A stretch of 63,091 nt of DNA from an uncultured Clostridia bacterium (GCA_947165785.1 CAMVBS010000006.1:1-63091), one strand, 5' to 3'. Positions 52,664 through 62,094 are shown, counted from the stretch's first letter. Notes: generated by a model not told the origin, from the sequence alone. Program-made: numbers and translations.

Positions 52664-53769
52664 AAAAGGGTGTAAAAAAGTTAGCTGTTGCTCTTATGTC
52701 TTCCGTTTACATAGGAGCGATCCTTCTGTCGTCCACAGCTTGTGACGGCAGACAGGAGATCGTAGTGTACAACTGGGGTGAGTACATTGCGGAAGATACC
52801 ATCGCGAACTTCGAGAAGGCTTTCCCAAAGTATAAGGTAGTCTACAGGGAATTCGAGACGAACGAGACGATGTATCCGACTCTCAATAACTCATATGACG
52901 TTATCATCCCGTCTGAATACATGGTCTGCAGACTTATTAATGAGGAGAGGATCCAGCCTCTTGACTGGAGTCTTCTTCCTGACGTAACAAAATACATGGA
53001 TCCGATGTTCAAGGAACTTAAGTATTCCGCTGATGCATCAGTTTCCAACGAGGTCCTCGATTACGCAGTTCCGTATCTTTACTGCACGGTAGGTCTTGTC
53101 TATGACGCCAACAAGGTGGATATCCCTGAAGGTTCCACTGATGCAAAGGAGATCTGGAAAGTCCTTTTCGATGAGAATAATGTGACGGATATCGGAATGT
53201 ACGATTCCATGCGTGAGTCTATCGGATGTGCACTTAACTATCTCGGCTATTCTATCAACACGATGGATGAGGCTCAGCTTCAGGAAGCACTCGATCTTCT
53301 CGTTAAGCAGAAGAAGGCATTCAATCCTGCATACGGTGTCGATAACCTTAAGGACAAGATGGCATCAGGTGAGCTCGTTGCATCCGTTGCATGGTCCGGC
53401 GATCATATCGTAATGCTCGACAGGATCGAGGAGCTCGGTAATGACATCGATTTAAGATATGCTCTCCCGAGCGGTTCCAACTGGAGCGTAGATATGATGT
53501 GCATTCCTACAAATGCCAAGAACTACGAGGGCGCACATGCTTTCATCAACTATATGTATGATCCTCAGATCGCTCTCGAGAACTGTGAGTACGTCGGTTA
53601 TTCCACGCCTAACACAGAGGCTCGCGCAATGCTCGATCCGGAAGTAGCCAACAACATCAACTACTATCCTGACAAGGAGACATTTGCTACTTTGGAGGTC
53701 TACTACTCATCTGCGCAGATCGAGGAGAAGTACGCTGAGCTTTGGAACACGGTCAAGGCAAGCTCCTAA
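52660..53769 (+). CDS. potD: Polyamine-binding lipoprotein
   Basis: 369 residues. Lipoprotein signal with lipobox SSTAC (lipidated Cys near 28), then the PotD/PotF fold: VVYNWGEYI, the NSYDVIIPSEYMV region, AVPYLYCTVGLVYD, and aromatic ligand residues (VAWSGDH). It delivers spermidine or putrescine to PotBC. ATGA overlap with potC. No convincing terminator was seen between it and proB. Confidence 0.94.
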   Translation: MKKGVKKLAVALMSSVYIGAILLSSTACDGRQEIVVYNWGEYIAEDTIANFEKAFPKYKVVYREFETNETMYPTLNNSYDVIIPSEYMVCRLINEERIQPLDWSLLPDVTKYMDPMFKELKYSADASVSNEVLDYAVPYLYCTVGLVYDANKVDIPEGSTDAKEIWKVLFDENNVTDIGMYDSMRESIGCALNYLGYSINTMDEAQLQEALDLLVKQKKAFNPAYGVDNLKDKMASGELVASVAWSGDHIVMLDRIEELGNDIDLRYALPSGSNWSVDMMCIPTNAKNYEGAHAFINYMYDPQIALENCEYVGYSTPNTEARAMLDPEVANNINYYPDKETFATLEVYYSSAQIEEKYAELWNTVKASS

Positions 53770-53772
53770 GAT

Positions 53773-53800
53773 TTGATTTTTTTATAAATTAGAGTATAGT
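53773..53800 (+). promoter_or_regulatory. Promoter for proB
   Basis: TTGATT (53773-53778), a 16-bp spacer and TATAGT (53795-53800), 33 bp before the ATG. Confidence 0.5.
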
Positions 53801-53833
53801 CTTAAAGGATTATTTTCGAGCAAGGAGAAAAGC

Positions 53834-54673
53834 ATGGGTATGAATGACGGCGGATCCCGTATGGAGATCAACTTCGCCAAGCGCATTGTAGTCAAGGTCG
53901 GTACCTCTACTATCACGTATGAGAACGGCCGTATGAATCTCGGCAACATTGACAGACTTTGCCGCGCTCTTGCTGACCTTATGAATGCGGGTAAGGAAGT
54001 AATACTCGTAACATCAGGTGCTATCGGAGTCGGTATCGGTTGTCTCAATCTGCCCGAGCGCCCCACATCCGTGCGTGAGAAACAGGCTATCGCATCTGTA
54101 GGTCAGTGCGAGCTCATGAATGCTTATATGAGGAGTTTTTCCGAGTATTCCTATGCCTGCGGTCAGATCCTTCTTACTAAGGATGACCTTCTCGATAACC
54201 TTACAAAATCGAATATCACAAATACTTTCGAGGCTCTTTTGGAAAAGAGGATCATTCCTGTAGTTAACGAGAATGACTCAGTATCCACAGCCGAGATCCT
54301 ACATAACGGTACATTCGGAGACAACGACACGCTCTCCGCTCATGTTGCGTGCATCGTAAATGCGGACCTTCTCATCATCCTCTCGGATATCGACGGTCTT
54401 TATGATGATAACCCGCGTGAGAATCCTGACGCCAAGAGGATCTCCTATGTTGACGAGATCACTCCTGATATGCTCCAGTTCGCATCCGGTGCAGGTTCCA
54501 AGCTCGGTACCGGCGGAATGCACACGAAGATCACTGCCATGCAGAAGGTAACTTCTCACGGCATAAGCGGAGTCATCGCAGAAGGTTCCGATCCTCATGT
54601 CCTGAGTAAGGTCCTTGACTGTGAAGATATCGGAACATTCTTCCTCGCGAAAGAACCCGTTGTCGGAAAATAA
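53834..54673 (+). CDS. proB: Glutamate 5-kinase (without PUA domain)
   Basis: 279 residues: amino-acid-kinase domain only, lacking the C-terminal PUA domain of long ProB enzymes. Motifs: VVKVGTSTIT, LVTSGAIGVGIG, NENDSVST, FGDNDTLSAHVA, LSDIDGLYDDNP, GTGGMHTKITAM. It phosphorylates glutamate, the first step of proline synthesis. proA is not adjacent, which is unusual. AAGGAG stands 6 bases before the ATG, with TTTTCGAG just upstream. Confidence 0.95.
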   Translation: MGMNDGGSRMEINFAKRIVVKVGTSTITYENGRMNLGNIDRLCRALADLMNAGKEVILVTSGAIGVGIGCLNLPERPTSVREKQAIASVGQCELMNAYMRSFSEYSYACGQILLTKDDLLDNLTKSNITNTFEALLEKRIIPVVNENDSVSTAEILHNGTFGDNDTLSAHVACIVNADLLIILSDIDGLYDDNPRENPDAKRISYVDEITPDMLQFASGAGSKLGTGGMHTKITAMQKVTSHGISGVIAEGSDPHVLSKVLDCEDIGTFFLAKEPVVGK

Positions 54674-54688
54674 ATTTCAGCAAATATC

Positions 54689-54720
54689 AAAGCCGCATCT
54701 TTTAACAGGTGCGGCTTTCT
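54689..54720 (+). terminator. Terminator between convergent proB and redox-protein genes
   Basis: An 11-bp stem AAAGCCGCATC / GGTGCGGCTTT (one G-U) with an 8-nt loop. The following T tract is short and interrupted. Partly symmetric, so it may work in both directions. Confidence 0.7.
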
Positions 54721-55224
54721 TTATGTGGCGTATTTCTCAAGTATCTCGACCAGGATCTGCGCAGCACCCCTGATCGTCTCAGGGCAAGGACGCTTTTTAT
54801 AGTAATCATCTGTCCTCGGGGCAGGGACGTATGTGCCCTCAGCCTTCGTAAGTCCCAGGATCTCACGGCATATTATCGACCCGTTTTCCTTCTCGAAAAG
54901 CTTCGCTGCCTCCTGCACGAGACGATAGTTCTCTTTCTTGGCTTCCTGGTCCTCTCCCTCGGTCTGACCCGCGAAAAGCCCCAGTACCATGCTTATGCCC
55001 GAGAATGCTCCGCACACTTCGCGAAGCCTTCCGATGCCGCCTCCGAACGAAGCTGACATCCTCTTTGCAATATCCTCATCCAGCTCGAAAAGGTCAGCAA
55101 ACGCCAGAACGACAGACTGCGAGCAGTTGAATCCTTCAAGGAACATACGCTTAGCCTTGTCTGCGCGTGCTTCACCATTTGCATCGATCCTTATGAGATC
55201 TTTATCTATCTTTGCGTAAGCCAT
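54721..55224 (-). CDS. C_GCAxxG_C_C family redox protein
   Basis: 167 residues. The family cysteines are present: Cys in GFNCSQSVV, VCGAFSGISMVLG (C-GA-xxG core), IICREILGL, and a late Cys in KRPCPETIRGAAQIL. Members are predicted iron-sulfur or disulfide redox proteins of anaerobes. The ATG follows the PBP stop codon without a gap (TAAATG), and its GGAGG lies in the end of the PBP gene, so translation is coupled. Confidence 0.88.
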   Translation of the reverse strand: MAYAKIDKDLIRIDANGEARADKAKRMFLEGFNCSQSVVLAFADLFELDEDIAKRMSASFGGGIGRLREVCGAFSGISMVLGLFAGQTEGEDQEAKKENYRLVQEAAKLFEKENGSIICREILGLTKAEGTYVPAPRTDDYYKKRPCPETIRGAAQILVEILEKYAT

Positions 55225-57537
55225 TTAGCCTCCAGGTTGATCGCCCTGACCATTCTGGTTCTGGGCATTCGGATCGTTAGGATCGATCTCCCCTGCCTCA
55301 GGCGTAGGCGTCGGGCTAGGTGTATGGATCGGACACGGATCATCCTCGTTAGGAAGATTGCTGTTGGCAAAATAATCGGAATAAGCCGTACCGTTTGCTT
55401 CACAGTATTCAGTTGCATAGTGACCGGAACTACAGATCGTAGCCTGTGAAACAGTATCCGGCGGATCGAAGTTAAGACCAGAGCAGTCCTCGTGGATCTT
55501 GGTCATTATGAAGAACCAGATCCTGATGGCGTTACTTCTGTCGACATCAGGAATGACAGTCTGTCTGAGCCTGTTATCATATCCGTACCAGACAGTGCAG
55601 CAGTAATAAGGCGTATAACCGCAGAACCACTTATCAAGGTTGTCATCGGTCGTTCCCGTTTTGCCTGCAGCAGGGATCGTCTCACCGTTTGCGTTTGTTA
55701 TAGGCTGGGCATTACCTGCAGCTGTACCGTATTCGATAACGTCTTCGAGCATATCCGTCATGAGGAATGAAGTCTCGGTAGAGAAGACTCTGTATGTTGT
55801 AGGGTTACTCTCGATTATGAGGTTGCCGTTGGAATCGAGGACCTTCGTGTAAGCGTATGGCTTAGTATAAGTTCCGCCTGCAGCAAGAGTGCTGTATGCA
55901 CCAGCCATCTCGAGCGGAGTCATACCGACCGTAAATGCACCGATGGCCTGAGCAGGATAAGCACCGTCAGATGTTCTGTCGATTCCGAGTCTTGAAAGAT
56001 ACCACAAAGCGGTATCGCCTCCGACATCATTCCATACCATAACGGCGATGGTATTCTTGGATCTTGCAACTGCCTGACGGATAGTCATGGATCCCGCATA
56101 AGCTCTGTCTGCATTAAGCGGCCATACCTGATCAGGGTTATTAGGGTTCAGGTGACTCTCGACATCCATATAGACCATGGCAGGGTAGATGAGCTGAAGC
56201 TCGAGAGCCGGAGCGTAGTCGATCAACGGCTTGATAGATGAACCCGGTGACCTGTGAGCTGACACGGCTCTGTTAAGTCCGAGGTTAACGGTCTTCTCGC
56301 CGTAGCCGCCCTGCATTCCCGCGATGGCACCCGTCTGAACGTTTATTACAACGATACCCGCCTGAGGTTTCTCAGGAAGATCCACGAACAGTGAAGGATC
56401 CATCTGGAACAGGTTCTCCGTCATGACCGCTTCGTCAAGTACTGACTGAACATTCGGTTCGAGTGTCGTATAGATATGATAGCCTCTGTTGTAAACAAGT
56501 GTTGCAGCAAGTGACGTAGAGATATTTCTCTGGGCACTCAGATCGTTAATTACTTCCTGTACCGCATACTCCGAGAAATATGAGTTGATGCTGACTGAAG
56601 AATGAGTGTCTCTGGCCTTGAAGGCGAGTTCGGAGTTCAGTGCGTCCTCGTATTCCTCCTTGGTGATGTACTCGAGTTCATACATCTTTGAAAGAACGAT
56701 CCTCATTCGTCTCAGTGCGTTTCTTCTTCCTGATTCGCGTAAAGGATTGTAGTACGAAGGGCTCTTAGGAAGGCCTGCAAGGAAAGCGGATTCGGCAAGA
56801 GTAAGTTCGCTCGCGTTCTTACCGAAATAGTTCTGGGCTGCAGCCTGGATGCCTACATAGTTATTTCCCATTGGAGCAAGGTTGATGTAAAGCTCCATGA
56901 TCTCGTCCTTGGAAAGTTCCTGCTCGAGCGACATGGCGGAGAACCACTCCTGAACCTTACGGGATGTGGAGTGCTCATCCTGTCCGGAGATGAGCTTAAC
57001 GGTCTGCTGTGTGATCGTAGATCCGCCGTATGTAGCAGTACCGCCGTTCGCGAGAGCCGATAAAAGAGCACTTCCGATACGCTTGATATCGATACCGGAG
57101 TGTGTGTAGAAACGCTCGTCTTCGATGGAGATTATCGCTTCGTCGATATAAGTATCCTTGACGTCGCTGAACGGAACGTAGATCCTGTCAACGTTCTCGG
57201 TACCGACGAGCTTTGATATAACATTACCGTTTGCATCATAAACGAAAGATGTCTGTACGTCTTCCGTATGCGTAAGATCACTGATCGATAACGGTTCAGC
57301 CGTAGAGACGTAGCCTAAGAGCATTCCGCCTCCGAAACCGCCGAGTATAAAGCAAAGGCAAAGAACAAGTACCAGAGCTATCTTCGCTATGTCTGCCGCG
57401 AAAGACACAAATTCCCAGTAAGCACTTCTGTTAAAACCGGATCTTGTCGGCTTACCCTTAAGTGTAGACCTGAGCTCGCTCGCGAGAGCGGTCTTTTCCG
57501 GCGGCACCGGCTTAGTGCTTCGTTGCCTGTTATCCAT
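55225..57537 (-). CDS. Class A penicillin-binding protein (PBP1A-like)
   Basis: 770 residues from the ATG at 57537, which has GAGG about 10 bases upstream; an ATG 15 bp earlier has no RBS. A cytoplasmic Lys-rich start, a membrane helix (about 52-75), a GT51 transglycosylase (EDERFYTHSGID, GGSTITQQTVKL, ELYINLAPMGNNYVGIQAAA), then a transpeptidase with SxxK SSIK, SxN SKN and KTG AGKTGTTDD. The C-terminus is Pro/Asn/Gln-rich (PTPTPEAGEIDPND). It polymerises and crosslinks peptidoglycan at the outer face of the membrane. Confidence 0.95.
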   Translation of the reverse strand: MDNRQRSTKPVPPEKTALASELRSTLKGKPTRSGFNRSAYWEFVSFAADIAKIALVLVLCLCFILGGFGGGMLLGYVSTAEPLSISDLTHTEDVQTSFVYDANGNVISKLVGTENVDRIYVPFSDVKDTYIDEAIISIEDERFYTHSGIDIKRIGSALLSALANGGTATYGGSTITQQTVKLISGQDEHSTSRKVQEWFSAMSLEQELSKDEIMELYINLAPMGNNYVGIQAAAQNYFGKNASELTLAESAFLAGLPKSPSYYNPLRESGRRNALRRMRIVLSKMYELEYITKEEYEDALNSELAFKARDTHSSVSINSYFSEYAVQEVINDLSAQRNISTSLAATLVYNRGYHIYTTLEPNVQSVLDEAVMTENLFQMDPSLFVDLPEKPQAGIVVINVQTGAIAGMQGGYGEKTVNLGLNRAVSAHRSPGSSIKPLIDYAPALELQLIYPAMVYMDVESHLNPNNPDQVWPLNADRAYAGSMTIRQAVARSKNTIAVMVWNDVGGDTALWYLSRLGIDRTSDGAYPAQAIGAFTVGMTPLEMAGAYSTLAAGGTYTKPYAYTKVLDSNGNLIIESNPTTYRVFSTETSFLMTDMLEDVIEYGTAAGNAQPITNANGETIPAAGKTGTTDDNLDKWFCGYTPYYCCTVWYGYDNRLRQTVIPDVDRSNAIRIWFFIMTKIHEDCSGLNFDPPDTVSQATICSSGHYATEYCEANGTAYSDYFANSNLPNEDDPCPIHTPSPTPTPEAGEIDPNDPNAQNQNGQGDQPGG

Positions 57538-57660
57538 TAAATAAAACCTCATTCATATAATATTAGATAACTATTTTACCACTTTTCGAAAAGGACTATG
57601 CATATAATCAAAAATTGCCTCAAAGTGCTACAATAGGAACATCACATTCGGAGGTGGATC

Positions 57661-58986
57661 ATGGCGCAGGAAAAGGTAACGGCCAGGGCTTTGGGGTCCG
57701 AGGGTCAGGGCATCGCAGATCTTAACAGCGGCAAGGTCGTCTTTGTTGAGGGACTCCTTCCGGGCGAGACCGCGCTCGTGGATATCTACGAGGAAAAGAG
57801 CAAGATATCCTATGCCTCGATCATAAAACGCGACAATGATTCTCCGTCAAGAGTCGAGCCTTTGTGCCCGAACTTCGGTAAGTGCGGCGGCTGCAGCCTC
57901 ATGCATATGGACCGCGATCTTCAGCTTGAGTTTAAGAGCAGCAAGGTAAGAGATGTCCTCATAAGGATAGGAAGATTTGATGAGTCCCTGATCGATGGTG
58001 TTTTCGAGAAGATATGTGACGGAAAGGATCCGCTTCATTACCGTAACCACATGCAGTACCGAATCTCTGGGCAGAAGATCGGCTTCAAGGCCAGAAAGAG
58101 CAACGAGTTCGTACCGTGCGATGACTGCCTTTTGGAATATGAGCAGATCGCGGCGATAAGGCGTTCCATAGAAGATGTCTTCAGAGATCATCCGACGGAT
58201 ATGTTTTCGGCGCTTACCATAAGGGGCTCCAGGAGAACGAATGAATTTCTCGCAGAGTTCGTGTGCGAGTCCGGAAGGCCGCACGAGCTTCTTATAAGAG
58301 ACGCCCAAAAGTATATAGATTCCGCTGACCTCATGAACAAACTCGATTTCGTCAAAGGAATACTTCTGAGGATCAGTCCCGATAAGGCATCGCAGCGTCA
58401 GCGCTCAGGAAAGCGTGTTGTCCTTCAGGGTGTCGACCACTACCACGAGATCTTGAACGGCAAGAAGTTCAGGGTCAAGGCGGGCGCGTTTTTTCAGGTG
58501 AATACGGAGCAGGCCGAAAGGCTCTACGATCAGGTCAAGACTCACGCCCGGGGAAGCAGGATCTTATACGATCTTTTCTGCGGTACGGGTTCTATCGGGA
58601 TCTGCTGTGCTGATGAAGACACACGGCTTTTCGGTATCGAGGTATCCAAGGAGGCAGTCGATTCAGCCAAGGTAAATGCCGAGCTTAACAACATGAGTAA
58701 TGCCGAGTTTGTCGCAAAGCCTGCCGAGAGATTCGACTTTGACGATCTTCCGGTACCTGATGCGATTATCGTCGATCCTCCACGCAAAGGCATGGACATC
58801 GCACTTATAAACAAGCTCAAGAAGATCGCGCCACAAAAGATCATCTACGTCTCCTGCGATCCCGGAACGTTGGCCAGGGACCTTAAGTATCTTTGCTCTG
58901 ATTATGAGATCAGGTCCGTAAGGCCGTTCGAGCTTTTCTCCTGGTCTGAGCATGTAGAGACGGTAGTTCAACTTTCCAGGGAATAG
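57661..58986 (+). CDS. 23S rRNA (uracil-5-)-methyltransferase, RlmD/TrmA family
   Basis: 441 residues. N-terminal TRAM domain (1-about 58), iron-sulfur cysteines C69, C75 and C78 (CPNFGKCGGC) with the fourth in PCDDC, the AdoMet-binding region LYDLFCGTGSIGICCA and catalytic Cys399 in YVSCDPGTLARDL. It makes 5-methyluridine in rRNA or tRNA. The family is often duplicated in Firmicutes (RlmCD, TrmA-like), so the target base is not fixed. GGAGG stands 6 bases upstream of the ATG. Confidence 0.93.
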   Translation: MAQEKVTARALGSEGQGIADLNSGKVVFVEGLLPGETALVDIYEEKSKISYASIIKRDNDSPSRVEPLCPNFGKCGGCSLMHMDRDLQLEFKSSKVRDVLIRIGRFDESLIDGVFEKICDGKDPLHYRNHMQYRISGQKIGFKARKSNEFVPCDDCLLEYEQIAAIRRSIEDVFRDHPTDMFSALTIRGSRRTNEFLAEFVCESGRPHELLIRDAQKYIDSADLMNKLDFVKGILLRISPDKASQRQRSGKRVVLQGVDHYHEILNGKKFRVKAGAFFQVNTEQAERLYDQVKTHARGSRILYDLFCGTGSIGICCADEDTRLFGIEVSKEAVDSAKVNAELNNMSNAEFVAKPAERFDFDDLPVPDAIIVDPPRKGMDIALINKLKKIAPQKIIYVSCDPGTLARDLKYLCSDYEIRSVRPFELFSWSEHVETVVQLSRE

Positions 58987-58991
58987 AGAAA

Positions 58992-59072
58992 GTGTTTAAA
59001 AAGACCGATCATATCGTTGACAGCATAGAAGGACTAAGAGGACCTGAAGGAAAATTCTTTACTACGAAGTGA
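58992..59072 (+). CDS. Possible 26-residue ORF (low support)
   Basis: GTG 58992 to TGA 59070-59072, encoding MFKKTDHIVDSIEGLRGPEG plus six residues. It fits between the methyltransferase and GNAT genes but has only a weak AGAGAAAG upstream. It could be a small protein or the decayed tail of a lost gene. Confidence 0.2.
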   Translation: MFKKTDHIVDSIEGLRGPEGKFFTTK

Positions 59073-59097
59073 GAGGAAGGATAAAGGAGAGGATAAT

Positions 59098-59619
59098 ATG
59101 GATATCAGATACAGACAGATCCGTACAGAAGACGGATATGAATGGTATACGTTACTCAGCAAGGTTTGGCGCGCATCATACGCACATATCTTGCCTGAAG
59201 AATATTTCGATGCGCGTGACAGAAGCGTGGAATCCAGAGCTGCTGCTTTTACCGAAGAGATGTTTTCAGGTGACAGGAAGATCGCCTATGTGGCAGAGTG
59301 CGACGGGAAGATAGTGGGCCTTATCTTCGGCACGCTGGATTCGGATTACGAATACTTTAAAGGTGACTATGCAGATCTGGTTGCGCTTTATGTTTATCCG
59401 GAATATCAGGGAATGGGCATTGGCACGGCACTTAAAGATATTTTTGTGAAATGGGCTCAGGCAAAAAAAGCAGACAGATACGTTATAGGCGTCCTGAAGG
59501 AAAACCATAAAGCACGCAAGGTATATGAATCCTGGGGAGGAAAGCTGTCAGACCACGAACAGGATTACATGATAATGGGCAGAGGCTATCCTGAAGTGTT
59601 CTATGTTTATGAGATATAG
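59098..59619 (+). CDS. GNAT-family N-acetyltransferase
   Basis: 173 residues, single GNAT domain. AcCoA-binding motif A is LYVYPEYQGMGIGTAL (about 101-116), followed by VLKENHKARKVYESWGGK. It transfers acetyl from acetyl-CoA to an amine that cannot be predicted. AAAGGAGAGG RBS. Confidence 0.9.
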   Translation: MDIRYRQIRTEDGYEWYTLLSKVWRASYAHILPEEYFDARDRSVESRAAAFTEEMFSGDRKIAYVAECDGKIVGLIFGTLDSDYEYFKGDYADLVALYVYPEYQGMGIGTALKDIFVKWAQAKKADRYVIGVLKENHKARKVYESWGGKLSDHEQDYMIMGRGYPEVFYVYEI

Positions 59620-59719
59620 GCTGAATATGATCTTGCGACCTGACAGATCTTCGCAAACTAGGAAATGCGCCTTTTACTGATCTCATCCATAATGGACATG
59701 TAAGAAGGAGGACGAGAGC

Positions 59720-60610
59720 ATGGAATGGATCGAAGCATTGCAAAAAGCCATCACATATATGGAAGATCATCTTCTCGAGGAGATCAACTATGAAGACGTA
59801 GCGAAGCAGGTGCACACGTCGAGCTACGAGTTTCACAGGGCTTTCAGTTTTGTGACAGGCTTAACGGCAAACACATATATCCGAAACCGCCGTTTGTCTT
59901 TGGCAGGCAGAGAACTTGTTGAGACTGATGCTAAGATCACGGATCTGGCGATGAAATACGGCTACGAGACACCTGAAAGCTTTACTAAGGCCTTCACAAG
60001 ATTTCACGGTGTCGCACCGAAAACAGCCAGGGAAGAAGCCGGCAAACTTGTGCTTTTTAATCCGCTTACGATTACTTTATCCGTGAAAGGTGGTAAGAGC
60101 ATGGATTACCGTATTGTTCAAACAAAAGAAAAGAAGTTTATCGCACTTGTAAGAGAGTTCAGTAACACGATCATTAACGATGAAGCCAACCATGACGTGG
60201 CTGACTTCTGGGGCGAATGCAACAGCAAGCAGATGCTTTCTCCAGTCTGGATGTTAAGAGATGACGGAAAGCGCGACCTCTATGGCCTTTGCACACCCGC
60301 ATCAGAGGAAAAGGGCACTTTCGAGTACGGCATCGGCATCATCATTGACGAGGACACAAAGGAGTTCGATCAGGCAGATCTTGAAAATAAAGGCTTCCGA
60401 ATCTGGGACGTCGCTCCCGGCACCTATGTGGTCTTTGAGTGTGTGGGTGAAGACGGCGACTGCATCGCCAAGACCTGGGGGAAGTTTTATAAGGAGTTTC
60501 TTCCGCAGATGGGCTACGAGGCATCAGAGGAGACTGACTATGAGCTCTACTTCGACGGAACAAGACCTGATATCTTCTGCGAACTGTGGATCCCGGTAAA
60601 GAAAAAGTAA
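59720..60610 (+). CDS. AraC-family regulator with GyrI-like effector domain (copy 1)
   Basis: 296 residues. The AraC double helix-turn-helix is at the N-terminus (about 1-105: IEALQKAITYMEDHL, VHTSSYEFHRAFSFVTG, ITDLAMKYGYETPESFTKAFTRFHG). A GyrI-like small-molecule-binding domain occupies about 125-296 (YRIVQTKEKKFIALVREFS, TYVVFECVG, YELYFDG, CELWIPVKKK). Such proteins sense hydrophobic or cationic compounds. GAAGGAGGA RBS. A second gene of the same architecture lies at 62175. Confidence 0.92.
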   Translation: MEWIEALQKAITYMEDHLLEEINYEDVAKQVHTSSYEFHRAFSFVTGLTANTYIRNRRLSLAGRELVETDAKITDLAMKYGYETPESFTKAFTRFHGVAPKTAREEAGKLVLFNPLTITLSVKGGKSMDYRIVQTKEKKFIALVREFSNTIINDEANHDVADFWGECNSKQMLSPVWMLRDDGKRDLYGLCTPASEEKGTFEYGIGIIIDEDTKEFDQADLENKGFRIWDVAPGTYVVFECVGEDGDCIAKTWGKFYKEFLPQMGYEASEETDYELYFDGTRPDIFCELWIPVKKK

Positions 60611-60692
60611 GCCCGGATAAGGATTTGGGTCTTCGAATCGCATAAGACAACAGATACCGCTTGTTCTAACAAGATCAGGCGGTATTATCTTG

Positions 60693-60721
60693 TTGACAAG
60701 ACTAATACTCGTTAGTATAAT
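60693..60721 (+). promoter_or_regulatory. Promoter of the tetR-DUF998 operon
   Basis: Consensus TTGACA (60693-60698), a 17-bp spacer and TATAAT (60716-60721). Confidence 0.85.
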
Positions 60722-60728
60722 CACTAAC
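60701..60728. promoter_or_regulatory. TetR-type operator: overlapping inverted repeats
   Basis: ACTAA-N6-TTAGT (60701-60716) and GTTAGT-N6-ACTAAC (60711-60728) share the central TTAGT and cover the spacer and -10 of the promoter. Two overlapping palindromes like this fit a pair of TetR dimers and autorepression. Confidence 0.78.
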
Positions 60729-60758
60729 GCATACAAGTTAAACTGAGGGTAAGATCAC

Positions 60759-61388
60759 ATGAACAGAAAAGAAGAGATAATCTATGCAACTCTGGAGCTT
60801 GCATCGCTTAACGGATTGAAGAGTGTTTCTATGTCTCAGATCGCAGACAAAGTAGGGATCAAGGCTCCGTCTTTATACAATCATTTTGTATCCAAGGATG
60901 AGATCATTCAGGAAATGTATAGCGTATTAAGGCAGAATGCTCAGAAGAACAATACTCAGAAGCCGGTCGATTATTCCGTGTTATTTGAAGAAAAGAGTCT
61001 GGAAGAAATACTGATGATATCTGCAACTTCCTACATGGGCATGATATCCGATAAGAATATGTTGCAGTTCTTCAAGGTCCTGTATTCCGAACGAGCAACT
61101 AACCCGACCGCTGCCAAGATCATGGTAGAAGAGACGGAGCGCATGCTTGCACAGACCAGGGATCTTTTTTATGCGTTGGCCGTTCACGGGAAGATAATGA
61201 ATAAGAATGCTGATATGGCAGCCATGACATATGCATTTACATTGCATTCGCTGATCGATCATAGGATGGATATGATCACGGCAGGTGATGAAGAAAGCTT
61301 TTCGGGTTCAGGAAGCCCGGTACCGGTTAAGATCATGGAATTCATTAAATGGTTCAGTAAGATGATCGGAGAGAAAAACAATGAATAA
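60759..61388 (+). CDS. TetR-family transcriptional regulator
   Basis: 209 residues. N-terminal helix-turn-helix (about 1-50: ATLELASLNGLKSVSMSQIADKVGIKAPSLYNHFVSKDEI) and a helical ligand-binding C-terminus of unknown ligand. It probably represses its own promoter through the overlapping palindromes at 60701-60728. It overlaps the DUF998 gene by 8 bp. Confidence 0.94.
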   Translation: MNRKEEIIYATLELASLNGLKSVSMSQIADKVGIKAPSLYNHFVSKDEIIQEMYSVLRQNAQKNNTQKPVDYSVLFEEKSLEEILMISATSYMGMISDKNMLQFFKVLYSERATNPTAAKIMVEETERMLAQTRDLFYALAVHGKIMNKNADMAAMTYAFTLHSLIDHRMDMITAGDEESFSGSGSPVPVKIMEFIKWFSKMIGEKNNE

Positions 61389-62049
61389 GAAGTTGATAAA
61401 CTGGATCGGACTTTTGGGAGTAGCAGCATTTATCTCATATGCTGCAGCTATAATCTTTTCACCCTTGGCATTTCCGGGATATAACTGGATGGAACAGGCT
61501 GCAAGTGACCTGTCCGCAGACTCGGCACCATCGAGGCATCTGTGGGATCAACTGTCGGCAATATATGAAAGCTGTAGCGTAGTATGCGCGACGTGCGTAA
61601 CTATATTTGTATCGGAGCGAAAGATATCTACACGCTTGTTCAGACTTGGCATCCATCTTTTTACGATCATGAACTGGATATCCAAGGTCGGATATCAGAT
61701 GTTTGCGCTGTCTGACGCGGGTAAGGATATTTCGGGTGTTCAGGAAGTAATGCACATGATCGTTACAGCATTTGTTGTAGTGCTGTCCATAGTTTCGCTG
61801 ATCCTTCTGATCATTGCCGGATGCAAGAATAAAAAAGTAAGAGGGATCGGCATCTGGGCTGCAATAGCACTTGCTCTGATGTTCATGGGCCCGATAGGCA
61901 TGGCAGCTTTCCCGCAGGAGTATTTCGGTATATTCGAAAGATTCAGCACATTTGCTGCGGTAGGATATAATGCCGTTCTCGGAGTATATCTGTTTAACGG
62001 ATTCAAAAATGCCCGCGTTGCTGCCGATGATCAGCAACCTGTATCATAG
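61381..62049 (+). CDS. DUF998 membrane protein
   Basis: 222 residues with six membrane helices (about 8-28, 55-78, 82-102, 115-142, 150-172, 180-205). The DUF998 start is recognisable: helix, FPGYNWMEQAASDLSAD, helix. Its function is unknown. As the target of the adjacent TetR regulator it may be a membrane-stress or resistance protein. Translation is coupled to tetR by the overlap. Confidence 0.85.
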   Translation: MNKKLINWIGLLGVAAFISYAAAIIFSPLAFPGYNWMEQAASDLSADSAPSRHLWDQLSAIYESCSVVCATCVTIFVSERKISTRLFRLGIHLFTIMNWISKVGYQMFALSDAGKDISGVQEVMHMIVTAFVVVLSIVSLILLIIAGCKNKKVRGIGIWAAIALALMFMGPIGMAAFPQEYFGIFERFSTFAAVGYNAVLGVYLFNGFKNARVAADDQQPVS

Positions 62050-62065
62050 TGTAGATACAGCTGTT

Positions 62066-62094
62066 TTGCTTTCTCGAAAAAGTTGATATAGAAT
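62066..62094 (+). promoter_or_regulatory. Promoter for the second AraC-type gene
   Basis: TTGCTT (62066-62071), a 17-bp spacer containing CTCGAAAAA, and TAGAAT (62089-62094). Confidence 0.6.

Noticed and set aside
60654..60690. Hairpin ATACCGC...GCGGTAT as a terminator after the first AraC gene
   Set aside because: The following sequence has no real T run, and the inner CTTGTT/AACAAG has only a 2-nt loop. It may be an operator, but nothing decides this.
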